Shown piece after piece: positions 1-8,153 of a stretch of DNA of 46,267 bases. The DNA is from Myxococcales bacterium (GTDB lineage Bacteria > Myxococcota_A > Polyangia > Polyangiales > Polyangiaceae), in the NCBI GenBank assembly GCA_020430845.1, contig JAGQJA010000110.1, positions 1 to 46,267 of the forward strand, given 5' to 3'. Within the stretch, counting starts at the first letter, position 1. Every line of letters starts with the position of its first letter. The position numbers were made by a program, and so were the translations under genes. A model generated the notes under the pieces. That model did not search any database, was not told the DNA's origin, and saw only the letters and a program-made list of their open reading frames with translations.

Positions 1-69
1 TTCCACCCCGAGAAGAGCCAGCGCGCCGGGCTCGAGCTCCTCTCGCGCGCGCTCCGGAGCCTCCGATGA
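1..69 (+). CDS. hisH: Imidazole glycerol phosphate synthase glutaminase subunit HisH, C-terminal end only
   Basis: Partial gene, cut by the window start; 22 codons and a TGA remain. The frame opens with FHPEKSQ, the conserved block holding the His and Glu of the Cys-His-Glu triad of class I glutamine amidotransferases, as found near the C-terminus of HisH. HisH hydrolyses glutamine and passes ammonia to HisF in histidine biosynthesis. The stop overlaps the hisA start (ATGA), so the two genes are translationally coupled. Family assignment rests on the short motif plus the hisA neighbour. Confidence 0.85.
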   Translation, partial: FHPEKSQRAGLELLSRALRSLR

Positions 70-800
70 TCGTCATCCCCGCCATCGATCTGCTCGACGG
101 CAAGGCCGTGCGCTTGCACCAAGGCAAGTACGACGAGGTCACGGTCTTCCACGACGATCCGCCTCGGCTCGCCGCCGAGCTCGCCGCGCGCGTGCGCCGC
201 CTCCACGTCGTGGACCTCGAGGGCGCGCGACGCGGGGCGCTGGCGCAAGAGGGCCTCGTCCGCGAGGTCGTGGCGGCCTTCTCCGCGGGCGGGGGCGAAG
301 TGCAGGTCGGAGGGGGCGTGCGCACGCGCGAGCACGTCGAGGGCTACCTCGCGGCCGGCGCGCGTTGGGTCGTGCTCGGCACCGCCGCCGTACGCACCCC
401 CGAGCTGGTGCGCGAGATCGCCCGCGCGCACCCCGACACCGTCATCATCGCGGTCGACGCCAAAGACGGCCTCGTCGCGACCGACGGCTGGCTCGAGGTG
501 AGCACCAAGCGCGCCGACGCCCTCGTGCGCGAGCTCGCGGACGCGCCGCTTGGAGGTGTACTCTACACAGATATCGCGCGAGACGGCACCGGCGTGGGGC
601 CCAACGTCGAGGCGACGATCGAGCTCTCTCGCGGCGCCCCCTTCCCCGTCATCGCGTCCGGAGGCGTGGGCAACGCAGACCACATCCGCGAGCTCGCCGC
701 GCGAGGCGCGTACGCCGCCATCGTGGGGCGCGCGCTCTACGACGGACGCCTCTCGCTCGACGACGCGCTCCTCGCAGCGCAGACGACGGCGCGCCCCTGA
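66..800 (+). CDS. hisA: ProFAR isomerase HisA
   Basis: 244 residues, the usual HisA length. It isomerises the aminoaldose ProFAR to the aminoketose PRFAR, the fourth step of histidine biosynthesis. The (beta/alpha)8 barrel begins MIVIPAIDLLDGKAVRL, with catalytic Asp8. The second catalytic Asp fits D131 in the AVDAKDG strand, and the half-barrel phosphate sites are visible as GGGVR (82-86) and ASGGVG (197-202), with YTDIARDGT at 168-175. The ATG overlaps the hisH stop (ATGA), which fixes the start. Unlike many his operons, hisF does not follow; the next gene is convergent and unrelated. Confidence 0.96.
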   Translation: MIVIPAIDLLDGKAVRLHQGKYDEVTVFHDDPPRLAAELAARVRRLHVVDLEGARRGALAQEGLVREVVAAFSAGGGEVQVGGGVRTREHVEGYLAAGARWVVLGTAAVRTPELVREIARAHPDTVIIAVDAKDGLVATDGWLEVSTKRADALVRELADAPLGGVLYTDIARDGTGVGPNVEATIELSRGAPFPVIASGGVGNADHIRELAARGAYAAIVGRALYDGRLSLDDALLAAQTTARP

Positions 801-815
801 CGCGGCCGCGGCCGT

Positions 816-1289
816 TCAGCCGAGCGCGGCTTCGATCGCCGAGACGAGCTCGGCCGACGTGGGCTCGACGGCGGGCTCGAAGCGTCCGAGCACCGCGCCG
901 TCCTTGCCGACCAAGAACTTCGTGAAGTTCCACTTGATGTCGCCGCCCGTCGACGACGTCAGGTGCGCGAAGAGCGGCGAGATGCCTGCGCCCTTGGCGA
1001 CGATCTTCGAGAACATCCCGAACGTGACGCCGTAGCGCTCCTGGCAGAAGCGCTGGATGCGGTCGTCGGTGCCGGGCTCCTGCGCGCCGAACTCGTTGGC
1101 CGGAAAGCCCAGCACCGAGAGCCCGCGCGCATCGTAGCGCTCGTGCAGCTCTTGCAGCCCCTTGTACTGCGGCGTGTACCCGCACTCGGACGCGACGTTG
1201 ACGATGAGCAGCACGCGGCCCGCGTAGCCCTTCATGGACTTGTCCGCGCCCATGATCGTCTTGACGGTGAAGTCGTGCACGCTCGCCAT
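816..1289 (-). CDS. Glutathione peroxidase family thiol peroxidase
   Basis: 157 residues, normal for bacterial GPx. It reduces hydrogen or lipid peroxides using thiols; many bacterial members use thioredoxin rather than glutathione. The tetrad is complete: Cys36 in NVASECGYTPQY (Cys, not selenocysteine), Gln70 in FGAQEPG, and Trp120-Asn121 in KWNFTKFLV. The start follows a GAGGG-type ribosome site. It is the last gene of the deoC-ALDH run, 11 bases after the truncated ALDH gene, suggesting co-transcription with acetaldehyde-producing steps. It is convergent with hisA. Electron donor unknown. Confidence 0.9.
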   Translation of the reverse strand: MASVHDFTVKTIMGADKSMKGYAGRVLLIVNVASECGYTPQYKGLQELHERYDARGLSVLGFPANEFGAQEPGTDDRIQRFCQERYGVTFGMFSKIVAKGAGISPLFAHLTSSTGGDIKWNFTKFLVGKDGAVLGRFEPAVEPTSAELVSAIEAALG

Positions 1290-1300
1290 GGTCTGCCCTC

Positions 1301-2290
1301 TCACACACCCATCGGGTGCCACACGGTCTTGGTCTCGAGGTGGCGCTCGATCCACGACAGACCCTGGCCGCGCCGTTCGTCGAGCCAGCTGTCGGGGTCC
1401 ATCGGGACGCGAACCTTGACGCGCTTGACGTTGTCGGCGCCCTCGGCCTGCACCTTGGCGCGCAGGTCTGCGTCGACGAGCCACGCGTCGATGGCGATGA
1501 CCTCGCGGTGCTTGGCCATCACGGGGGCGAGCTCGTCGGCGTGGCCGGTGAGCACGTTGAGCACGCCGCCGGGCAGATCGCTCGTGGCGAGGCACTCGCT
1601 GAACACGATGGCGGTGCGGGGGTCTTCGGCGCTCGCGAGGGCGACGCACGTGTTGCCGCCGGTGATCACGGGCAGCGTCGTGGACAGCAGACCGAGCAGC
1701 GAAGGACGCTCGGGCGCGAGCACGCACACGACGCCCATGGGCTCGGGGAGGCTGAAGCCGAAGTGGGGTCCGCTCACGGGGTTGTGCGACGCGACCACGC
1801 CGCTCACCTTGTCGGCCCACCCGGCGTAGTACACCGCGCGATCGATGGCGGCCTCGACCTCGCGCTCGGCGTCCTCGAGCGCGCCGCCCGCGCGCGCGAT
1901 CGACTCGACGAGCTCGGCGCGCCGCGACTCCATCACCTCGGCGAGGCGATAGAGGATCTGACCGCGGTTGAAGGGCGTGCGCTTCTCCCAGCCACCGAGC
2001 GCGTTCTTGGCCGCGAGCACGGCGTCGCGCACGTCCTTGCGCGAGCCGCGCGGCACGTTGACGACGTCGGCGTCGGCGTCGGCGTGGCCCTTGGCGCTCT
2101 CGACCTGGAAGTAACGGCCCGACTCGCTGCGGACGAACGCTCCGCCGACGTACATCTTGTAGGCCTTGGCGACCCGCAAGCGCGCCTTGGCCTTGCCGCG
2201 CGACTCGCCGCGCGTCATCGGCGCGTCGCCCGTCACGCTCGGCCTGTCGGAGGTGCGCTCGGCCTCTTGCGTCTTCTTCTTGCCTTCCAT
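1301..2290 (-). CDS. Truncated aldehyde dehydrogenase-like protein, probably catalytically inactive
   Basis: 329 residues against about 480-500 for an active ALDH. Residues 45-265 follow the ALDH nucleotide-binding half (YVGGAFVRSESGRYFQVESA, YYAGWADK, PGGVLNVLTG), but key positions are gone: the PWNFP block reads APERPSL (192-198), the VVLKPAE lysine site reads VALASAE, and neither the catalytic Cys nor Glu segment exists. The last ~65 residues end WHPMGV and do not look like the ALDH catalytic domain. The frame is intact, so this resembles a kept pseudoenzyme. It sits 5 bases after an active ALDH gene; the pair resembles ALDH16, in which an ALDH is fused to an inactive ALDH-like domain. A role as a partner subunit is inferred. 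Confidence 0.8.
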   Translation of the reverse strand: MEGKKKTQEAERTSDRPSVTGDAPMTRGESRGKAKARLRVAKAYKMYVGGAFVRSESGRYFQVESAKGHADADADVVNVPRGSRKDVRDAVLAAKNALGGWEKRTPFNRGQILYRLAEVMESRRAELVESIARAGGALEDAEREVEAAIDRAVYYAGWADKVSGVVASHNPVSGPHFGFSLPEPMGVVCVLAPERPSLLGLLSTTLPVITGGNTCVALASAEDPRTAIVFSECLATSDLPGGVLNVLTGHADELAPVMAKHREVIAIDAWLVDADLRAKVQAEGADNVKRVKVRVPMDPDSWLDERRGQGLSWIERHLETKTVWHPMGV

Positions 2291-2295
2291 CGCCG

Positions 2296-3801
2296 TCACT
2301 CCACGTCCGTGTAGGCGAGGAGCCCCTGTCGGCCGCCCTCGCGACCGAAGCCGCTCTCTTTGTAGCCACCGAACGGCGAGCTCGGATCGAACTTGTTGTA
2401 CGTGTTGCCCCAGATGACGCCGGCCTTGAGGCGCGTCGCCATGTGGAAGATCTTGGAGCCCTTGTCGGTCCAGATACCCGCCGAGAGGCCGTACATGGTG
2501 TTGTTGGCCTTCTCGATCGCCTCGTCGGGCGTGCGGAAGGTCATGATGGTGAGCACCGGGCCGAAGATCTCTTCGCGCGCGATGCGGCACGACTGACCAG
2601 CCCCGGTGAAGAACGTGGGCGGGAACCAGTAGCCCTTCTCGGGGAGCTTGACCGGCGCGCTGTAGCGCTCGGCGCCCTCTTGCTCGCCGGCCTCGACGAG
2701 CTCGCGGATCTTCCCGAGCTGCATCTTGGAGTTGATGGCGCCGACGTCGGTGTTCTTGTCGAGCGGATCACCCAGGCGCAGCGTCATCATCCGGTCCTTG
2801 AGCTTGCGGACGATGACGTCGTGGACCGACTCTTCGACGAGCAGGCGCGAGCCGGCGCAGCACACGTGCCCCTGGTTGAAGTAGATGCCGCGGACGATGC
2901 CCTCGACGGCCTGGTCGAGCGACGCGTCGCCGAAGACGATGTTCGCGGCCTTGCCTCCGAGCTCGAGCGTGAGGCGCTTGGTGGTGCCGGCGATGGACTT
3001 CTGGATGCGCTTGCCGACGCCCGTAGAGCCCGTGAACGCGATCTTGTCGACGTCGGGGTGCGACGCGATGGCAGCGCCCGTGGCGCCGGCGCCCGTGAGG
3101 ATGTTCACGACGCCGGGCGGCAGCTCGCACTCCTCGATGATCTGCGCGAGGAGCAGCGCCGTGAGCGGCGTGGTCTCGGCGGGCTTGAGCACCACGGTGT
3201 TGCCGCACGCGAGCGCGGGCGCGATCTTCCACGCGGCCATGAGCAGCGGGAAGTTCCACGGGATGATCTGGCCGGCGACGCCGAGCGGGCGATGCGGGCG
3301 CCCCTGGAACGCGTAGTCGAGCTTGTCGGCCCAACCCGCGTGGTAGAAGAAGTGCGCCGCGGCGAGGGGCACGTCGACGTCGCGCGACTCCTTGATGGGC
3401 TTGCCGCCGTCCATCGACTCGACGATCGCGAGCTCGCGCGCCTTCTCCTGGATCGCGCGCGAGATGCGAAAGATGTATTTTGCACGCTCTGCGCCGCGCA
3501 TCTTCGACCAGACGTTGTCGTACGCCTGGCGCGCGGCCTTCACCGCGTCGTCGACGTCCTCGGCGCCGGCCTCGGCCACCTCCGCGAGCACCTGCTCGGT
3601 GCTCGGGCTGATGGTCTGGAAGTACTTGCCGGCTCGCGGCGCGCGCCACTTACCGCCGATGAACAGCTCGTACTTCGGGTCGATGCGGATGTGGTCGGTC
3701 GCCTCGGGCGCCGGCGCGTACTCCCACGCGGCGCCGAAATCGAGCGCCGCGCTCGAGCGCTTCTCCACGCTGTCCTTCTCGGAACGGGTGATCTGGCCCA
3801 T
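2296..3801 (-). CDS. NAD(P)-dependent aldehyde dehydrogenase, full length
   Basis: 501 residues. It oxidises an aldehyde to the acid. All hallmarks are present: PWNFP (Asn183), VVLKPAE (203-209), FTGST (256-260), LELGGK with general base Glu280, nucleophile Cys314 in NQGHVCCAGSR, and EEIFGP. The start chosen is the MGQITRS ATG, preceded by GAGGG; an upstream ATG overlapping the deoC stop (TGATG) would add seven residues. With deoC upstream, the likely substrate is acetaldehyde from deoxyribose-5-phosphate cleavage; this is inferred from context. The next gene is an ALDH-like pseudoenzyme that may be its partner. Confidence 0.93.
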   Translation of the reverse strand: MGQITRSEKDSVEKRSSAALDFGAAWEYAPAPEATDHIRIDPKYELFIGGKWRAPRAGKYFQTISPSTEQVLAEVAEAGAEDVDDAVKAARQAYDNVWSKMRGAERAKYIFRISRAIQEKARELAIVESMDGGKPIKESRDVDVPLAAAHFFYHAGWADKLDYAFQGRPHRPLGVAGQIIPWNFPLLMAAWKIAPALACGNTVVLKPAETTPLTALLLAQIIEECELPPGVVNILTGAGATGAAIASHPDVDKIAFTGSTGVGKRIQKSIAGTTKRLTLELGGKAANIVFGDASLDQAVEGIVRGIYFNQGHVCCAGSRLLVEESVHDVIVRKLKDRMMTLRLGDPLDKNTDVGAINSKMQLGKIRELVEAGEQEGAERYSAPVKLPEKGYWFPPTFFTGAGQSCRIAREEIFGPVLTIMTFRTPDEAIEKANNTMYGLSAGIWTDKGSKIFHMATRLKAGVIWGNTYNKFDPSSPFGGYKESGFGREGGRQGLLAYTDVE

Positions 3802-3821
3802 GGTGCTCTGCCCTCTTGCCA

Positions 3822-4787
3822 TCAGTCTTTGGAGAAGTCTTCGGACGCCTGGTACGCGCCCGTGCGCTCCTTTTCGAGCTGCATGAGCACGTCGTTGAGG
3901 AGCGCGCTCGCGCCGAACCGGAAGAGGTCGGGCGTGAGCCACGCGTCGCCGAGCGTCTCGCGCAGGAGCACGAGGTACTGGAGCGACTGCTTGGCGGTGC
4001 GCACGCCGCCGGCGGGCTTCATGCCGATGCGGCGGCCCGACGCGTAGTAGTAGTCGCGGATGGCCTCGAGCATCACGAGCGTGACGGGCAACGTGGCCGC
4101 CGGCTGGATCTTGCCGGTCGACGTCTTGATGAAGTCCGCGCCGGCGGCGATCGCGAGATCGCTCGCGCGGCGTACGACGTCGTACGACCCGAGCTCGCCC
4201 GTCTCGAGGATCACCTTGAGGTGGGCCGCGCCGCACGCCTCCTTGGTCGCCGCGATCTCGTCGAAGACCTTGGCGTAGTCGCCGGTGAGCATCGCGCCGC
4301 GGTCGATCACCATGTCGATCTCGTCGGCGCCGAGCTCGACAGCCCGCCGCGTGTCGTCGAGCTTGATCGACAGGGGCGACTGTCCGCTGGGGAACGCCGT
4401 CGCCACGCTCGCCACCTTGACCGTCGACCCCGCGAGGGTCGCCTTGGCCACGGGGACGAGGTTCGGGTAGACGCAGATGGCCGCGCACGGGCCGATCGAC
4501 GGGTCGCTGTCGAGCGGTCGCATCGCCTTCTGGCAGAGCTGACGGACCTTGCCGGGGGTGTCTTTGCCCTCGAGGGTCGTCAGGTCCATCATCGAGACGG
4601 CCAGCTTGAGGCCGGCGACCTTGGCGGCCTTCTTGATCGATCGCGTGGCGAGCGCCGCCGCGCGCTCCTCGACCGCAACCTTGTCGACCGGGGGAGGGTT
4701 GAACAGCGCGTACGCGCTCGGCCCGCGGCCGCCCCCGCTCCCCGCGCGGAAGAGCGAAAGCCCGCTGCCGTTCTGCTCGGTGCTCAT
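3822..4787 (-). CDS. deoC: Deoxyribose-phosphate aldolase
   Basis: 321 residues, the long DERA type (closer in length to animal DERA than to the 259-residue E. coli enzyme). It cleaves 2-deoxyribose-5-phosphate to glyceraldehyde-3-phosphate and acetaldehyde in deoxynucleoside catabolism. The Schiff-base lysine is K221 in DFIKTSTGK and the second lysine K257 in GMKPAGGVR; ADEIDMVID carries the conserved Asp158. The first ~30 residues (Gly/Ser-rich) are variable. Its stop lies next to the ALDH start, and ALDH, truncated ALDH and GPx follow on the same strand, pointing to a deoxyribose-to-acetate module. Confidence 0.94.
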   Translation of the reverse strand: MSTEQNGSGLSLFRAGSGGGRGPSAYALFNPPPVDKVAVEERAAALATRSIKKAAKVAGLKLAVSMMDLTTLEGKDTPGKVRQLCQKAMRPLDSDPSIGPCAAICVYPNLVPVAKATLAGSTVKVASVATAFPSGQSPLSIKLDDTRRAVELGADEIDMVIDRGAMLTGDYAKVFDEIAATKEACGAAHLKVILETGELGSYDVVRRASDLAIAAGADFIKTSTGKIQPAATLPVTLVMLEAIRDYYYASGRRIGMKPAGGVRTAKQSLQYLVLLRETLGDAWLTPDLFRFGASALLNDVLMQLEKERTGAYQASEDFSKD

Positions 4788-4806
4788 CGCGCTGAACGTA
4801 TCAGAG

Positions 4807-4822
4807 ACCGGCCGGGGCCGGT
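4807..4822 (-). terminator. GC-rich hairpin after the thioredoxin-like gene
   Basis: ACCGGCC and GGCCGGT form a perfect inverted repeat separated by two G's. It lies 7 bases past the stop of the thioredoxin-like gene and about 20 bases upstream of the deoC start. There is no U-tract, so it may only slow polymerase, or separate the first gene from the deoC run. Confidence 0.35.
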
Positions 4823-4829
4823 GGGGAAG

Positions 4830-5360
4830 TCACTTCCACTTGACGCTGCAGCCGAAGGCGACGGTCTCCGCGACGGGGGGCTCGGCCCCGGCGAGCAGGG
4901 CGTCGAGCGCGGCCCGGAGATCGTGCGACGAGACCCGGGAGGCGTCCCGGTGGTTGTCGTCGATGCGGCCGTGGTAGCGGAGCTTTCGGGCCTCGTCGAA
5001 GACGAACACTTCGGGCGTGAAGCGGGCGCCGAGCGCGCGGACGAGCTCCTGGCTGTCGTCGCGGACGTACGGGAACGGGAAGCCCTTCTCGCGAGCGCGC
5101 ACCTTCATGGGCTGCATGGCGTCGTCGGGGTAGCGCGTCGCGTCGTTGGCGTTGACGGCGATGAAGCCGACGCCCTTGGCCCCGTACTCTCGGCCGAGCG
5201 CCACCATGCGGTCCTCGTACGCGATGACGTACGGGCAGTGGTTGCACGAGACGAGCACGCAGAGGAGCTTGGACGACGCGAAGTCGTCGAGCGTGTGGGT
5301 GCGGTCGTCGGTACCGGGCAAGGAGAACGGGGGGCAAGGCGCGAGGAGCTCGAGGGCCAT
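4830..5360 (-). CDS. Thioredoxin-fold family protein (AhpC/TSA or TlpA-like)
   Basis: 176 residues. The fold is recognisable from APCPPFSLPGTDDRTHTLDDF (substrate-side start), the redox motif VSCNHCPYV with Cys39 and Cys42, and the cis-Pro region RFTPEVFVF (113-121). A conserved tail TVAFGCSVKW with Cys171 is typical of this soluble thioredoxin-like family. No signal peptide is evident, so it is probably cytoplasmic. The start gives a natural beginning at MALELLAPCP; in-frame upstream starts would extend it into the divergent promoter region. It may be first in the deoC operon, though a hairpin lies between. The exact reaction is unknown. Confidence 0.85.
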   Translation of the reverse strand: MALELLAPCPPFSLPGTDDRTHTLDDFASSKLLCVLVSCNHCPYVIAYEDRMVALGREYGAKGVGFIAVNANDATRYPDDAMQPMKVRAREKGFPFPYVRDDSQELVRALGARFTPEVFVFDEARKLRYHGRIDDNHRDASRVSSHDLRAALDALLAGAEPPVAETVAFGCSVKWK

Positions 5361-5451
5361 GATTTGCGGCACGCTAGCACGGAGACCGGTCGAGCCGAGC
5401 CTCCGATTCACCCCGCCCTTCGGGCGCGCGCGGCATACCATCGGTCGCCTC

Positions 5452-6609
5452 ATGACCACGCTCGTCGTCGGCGCAGGGATCTTCGGCGTGACGGCCGCGC
5501 TCGCGCTCCGCCGCCGTGGCCGCGCGGTCACGCTGCTCGACCCTGGACCGCTCCCCCACCCGCTCGCCGCGTCGACCGATATCAGCAAGGTCGTCCGCCT
5601 CGAGTACGGCGCCGACGAGACGTACATGCAGTGGACGGAGCGGGCGCTCGACGGGTGGCGCCGCTGGAACGCGGCGTGGGATGCGCCGCTCTTCTACGAG
5701 ACCGGCGTGCTGTTCCTCTCTCGCGGCGTGCTCTCCCCGGGCGGCTTCGAGCACGACAGCCTCGAGGTGCTGACGCGGCGCGGTCACGCGGTCGAGCGCC
5801 TCGACGCGAGCGCCGTGCGCGCCCGGTTCCCCGCTTGGAACGCCGAGCTCTTCGTCGACGGCTACTACAACCCCGCCGGCGGGTGGGTCGACAGCGGCGC
5901 GGTGGTCGCGCGGCTCGTGGCCGAGGCGGTCGACGCGGGCGTGGCGCTCGCGCCGCGATCGGCCGTCACGCAACTGATCGAGAGCGACGGCCGCGTCACC
6001 GGCGTGGTGCTCGCGGACGGCACCCGCCTCAACGGCGACGCGGTGCTCGTCACGTCGGGCGCGTGGACGCCCCACCTCTTGCCTTGGCTCGCGCCGCACC
6101 TGCGCGGCGTGGGTCAGCCCGTCTTCCACCTGGCGCCCGCGGACCTCGGGGCGTTCGACGCGCGCGTGTTCCCGGTGTTCGGAGCCGACATCGCCCAGAC
6201 GGGGTACTACGGCTTTCCGGCGACGGGCGGCGTCGTCAAGATCGCGCATCACGGACCGGGGCGAGAGATGCACCCCGAGTCGGGCGAGCGCCAGGTCACC
6301 GACGCCGAGCTCGACGCGATGCGCGCGTTCGTCGCCCGCGCGTTCCCGCCGCTCGCGGCCGCCCCGATCGCCAAGACGCGCGTGTGCCTCTACTGCGACA
6401 CGGCCGACCAACACTTCTGGATCGCGCCCGACCCCGACCGCGACGGGCTCGTGGTCGCCGCCGGCGGCTCGGGCCACGCCTTCAAGATGGCGCCGCTCGT
6501 CGGGGAGTGGTGCGCCGACGCGCTCGAGGGCCGGATCGAGCCGCGTTTCGGCTGGCGTCCCGACGCGCGGGCTGACTCGGGCGAGGAGGCCACACGCTGC
6601 AAGCTGTGA
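5452..6609 (+). CDS. FAD-dependent amine oxidoreductase (monomeric sarcosine oxidase / N-methyltryptophan oxidase type)
   Basis: 385 residues, matching MSOX-type enzymes. The N-terminal dinucleotide-binding motif is VVGAGIFGVTAA (5-16). Near the C-terminus, RVCLYCDTADQHFWI places Cys312 where MSOX enzymes attach FAD covalently, and GGSGHAFKMAPLVGE (338-352) matches the conserved flavin-contacting segment. It should oxidise a secondary or N-methyl amino acid, giving peroxide; the substrate cannot be read from sequence. The start after a 91-base divergent gap gives a clean MTTLVVGAG N-terminus. It is divergent from the thioredoxin-like gene and apparently monocistronic. Confidence 0.88.
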   Translation: MTTLVVGAGIFGVTAALALRRRGRAVTLLDPGPLPHPLAASTDISKVVRLEYGADETYMQWTERALDGWRRWNAAWDAPLFYETGVLFLSRGVLSPGGFEHDSLEVLTRRGHAVERLDASAVRARFPAWNAELFVDGYYNPAGGWVDSGAVVARLVAEAVDAGVALAPRSAVTQLIESDGRVTGVVLADGTRLNGDAVLVTSGAWTPHLLPWLAPHLRGVGQPVFHLAPADLGAFDARVFPVFGADIAQTGYYGFPATGGVVKIAHHGPGREMHPESGERQVTDAELDAMRAFVARAFPPLAAAPIAKTRVCLYCDTADQHFWIAPDPDRDGLVVAAGGSGHAFKMAPLVGEWCADALEGRIEPRFGWRPDARADSGEEATRCKL

Positions 6610-6628
6610 CGCTCGCCGAGGTCGACGA

Positions 6629-6862
6629 TCACTGCGGCTTGTCGCGGCTCCCCGGGTAATACGCCGACGCGTCGCCCTTGGTGCTCGCGCCGCTCGCGCC
6701 GGCATCGTCGCCACGCGTGGCCGCGGGCTCGGGCGCGCCCGCGTCTGCCGCGGCGGGAGGCGTGGGCGCGGGGGCCTCCGGCGGCGTGGACTTGTCGCAC
6801 GCGCAATAGAGGAGGGCGGAGGCGACGACGGCGGCGGTCGCGAAGGAGCGGGGCGCGATCAT
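6629..6862 (-). CDS. Small Pro/Ala-rich putative lipoprotein
   Basis: 77 residues: a hydrophobic signal segment (residues 7-19) with Cys20 and Cys22 in LLYCACD, then a low-complexity Pro/Ala/Gly/Asp stretch ending YYPGSRDKPQ. Cys22 is the likelier lipidation site, but the lipobox is imperfect. Such short disordered lipoproteins are common in myxobacteria and have no assigned role. It is convergent with the FAD oxidoreductase (19 bases between stops). Confidence 0.6.
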   Translation of the reverse strand: MIAPRSFATAAVVASALLYCACDKSTPPEAPAPTPPAAADAGAPEPAATRGDDAGASGASTKGDASAYYPGSRDKPQ

Positions 6863-7198
6863 GGCGCGAGCCTGACACGTCGAGGACGACGTCGCCAGGC
6901 CGCGCCGGGGCCCAAAACCCTTGTATCTACATGTATCTTCGCGCGCGCGCGCCGCACCTCGTCCGATGCGTCGACGACGGCGTGATGTGCATGATGCACG
7001 CGGGCCGCAGGCACCGACGCCCTGGTGCGTCGCTCGCGCCGCAGGAGCGCACGTAACCTACCGACACGTTGCGCGAGGTCTCAGCTCCCGCGATCCCGCA
7101 TGTAGGCAAAAGTGAGAAAAGTAGGCCTCAGTGGGGGTTTAGCCTTTGACATGCCGGTCCGTATGACGAAAGACGCCGCGGCATTTCGGGGGTGCCCA
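6863..7198. other. 336-base intergenic region, no gene
   Basis: This is the promoter space for the minus-strand mini-lipoprotein and the plus-strand exported protein. It is less GC-rich than its surroundings. It contains a tandem TGTATCT (6922-6928 and 6932-6938, one helical turn apart) followed by alternating GC, an inverted repeat GTGCAT-G-ATGCAC at 6987-6999, two GTAGGC copies at 7102 and 7121, and a consensus-like TTGACA at 7146-7151 with no clear -10 box. Short frames here show no protein-like composition. Confidence 0.5.
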
Positions 7199-8020
7199 TT
7201 GCGTCGAACCATCTCGTCATCGTTTCTCTTCCTCTGCGCGGCCCTCGCCGCCTCGCTCGCGGCGCCCGACGCACGCGCGGACGACGCCGCTGCGCCCGGC
7301 GAGCCGGACCAAGCGCCGCGCGCCTCCGCGACCGCCGCGGCGCGCCCCACGGGTGAGGAGCCGGCGACGAGCCAAGGCCCCGCGACGAGCGACGCGCCCG
7401 CGGAGCCCGCGAAGAGCCAAGCCCCCGCGACGAGCGAAGACCGGCCCGCGCGCGACGCCGACGATCTCACCGTGAAGCTCCACGTCGAGTCGCCCAGCGT
7501 CGTCGCGATCGAGCGCGTCGACACGGGCGAGCTGGTGTGCACGTCGCCGTGCGATGTGTCGGTGTCGGCCGCCGTGGCGTATCGCGTCGCGGGGAGTCGT
7601 CCGTCGAAGGCGTTCTACCTCGACGCGTCCCGCAAGACCGACCTCACCGTCACCGTCCGGCCCGCGAGCAAGCGCGGGAGCGTGATCGGCTGGACGCTCC
7701 TCGGCGGCGGCATCGCGGCGCTCGGCGCTGGCGTCGCGACGCTGGCCGTCGGTCAGGCCGACCGAGGGCCGATGCCCGACGACGGCGTCACGCACAACGG
7801 CTTCACCGACGCGATGATCATCGGCACCGCGCTCACGCTCGCGGGCACGGCGCTCGGCATCGCCGGCGGCTCGATCGTGCTCGGCAACCGCGAGACCAAG
7901 GTGCGCGGCAACGTCGCCCCTGCCCGCCCGTCGAAGGGCCTCGCACCGCAGCCCACCATCAAGGCCGCCGCCCCGTCGGCGCCGGCGCTCTTCGTTCCGA
8001 TTCTGGGGGGAACCTTCTGA
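7199..8020 (+). CDS. Exported protein with PEGA-like segment and two membrane helices
   Basis: 273 residues from a TTG start. That start is preferred because it follows GGGGGTG at ribosome-site distance and yields a clean Sec signal (RRTISSSFLFLCAALAASL, cleavage after ARA27); in-frame ATGs at 7151 and 7163 are alternatives. After a low-complexity linker with repeated PATS units (about residues 35-85), a small beta domain carries GELVCTSPCDV, the shape of PEGA-like domains in myxobacterial envelope proteins. Two Gly/Ala-rich helices lie near residues 161-184 and 205-228. Function unknown; the position upstream suggests a link with the envelope operon that follows. Confidence 0.75.
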   Translation: MRRTISSSFLFLCAALAASLAAPDARADDAAAPGEPDQAPRASATAAARPTGEEPATSQGPATSDAPAEPAKSQAPATSEDRPARDADDLTVKLHVESPSVVAIERVDTGELVCTSPCDVSVSAAVAYRVAGSRPSKAFYLDASRKTDLTVTVRPASKRGSVIGWTLLGGGIAALGAGVATLAVGQADRGPMPDDGVTHNGFTDAMIIGTALTLAGTALGIAGGSIVLGNRETKVRGNVAPARPSKGLAPQPTIKAAAPSAPALFVPILGGTF

Positions 8021-8153
8021 CGCACTCTTTGACGACGGCCTGAGCACTCCGAGCACCTCTCGCGCGTGACGCGCAGGAGGCAACGGCGCCCCTTCCCTCT
8101 GGGGGCGACCGCGACGGCACACGTGTTCCATCGACACGAACCACGAGGACTCC

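Noticed and set aside
1301-2290. Truncated ALDH as a recently broken pseudogene
   Set aside because: No frameshift or internal stop; the missing catalytic residues and novel C-terminus look like a settled pseudoenzyme.
3816-6575. 919-codon plus-strand frame antisense to deoC and overlapping the FAD oxidoreductase
   Set aside because: Arg/Ala/Gly/Val-skewed composition with no family motifs; it is a high-GC shadow of real genes on other frames.
6921-7115. Short frames in the 6863-7198 gap
   Set aside because: Basic low-complexity translations, no ribosome site, no signal or motif.
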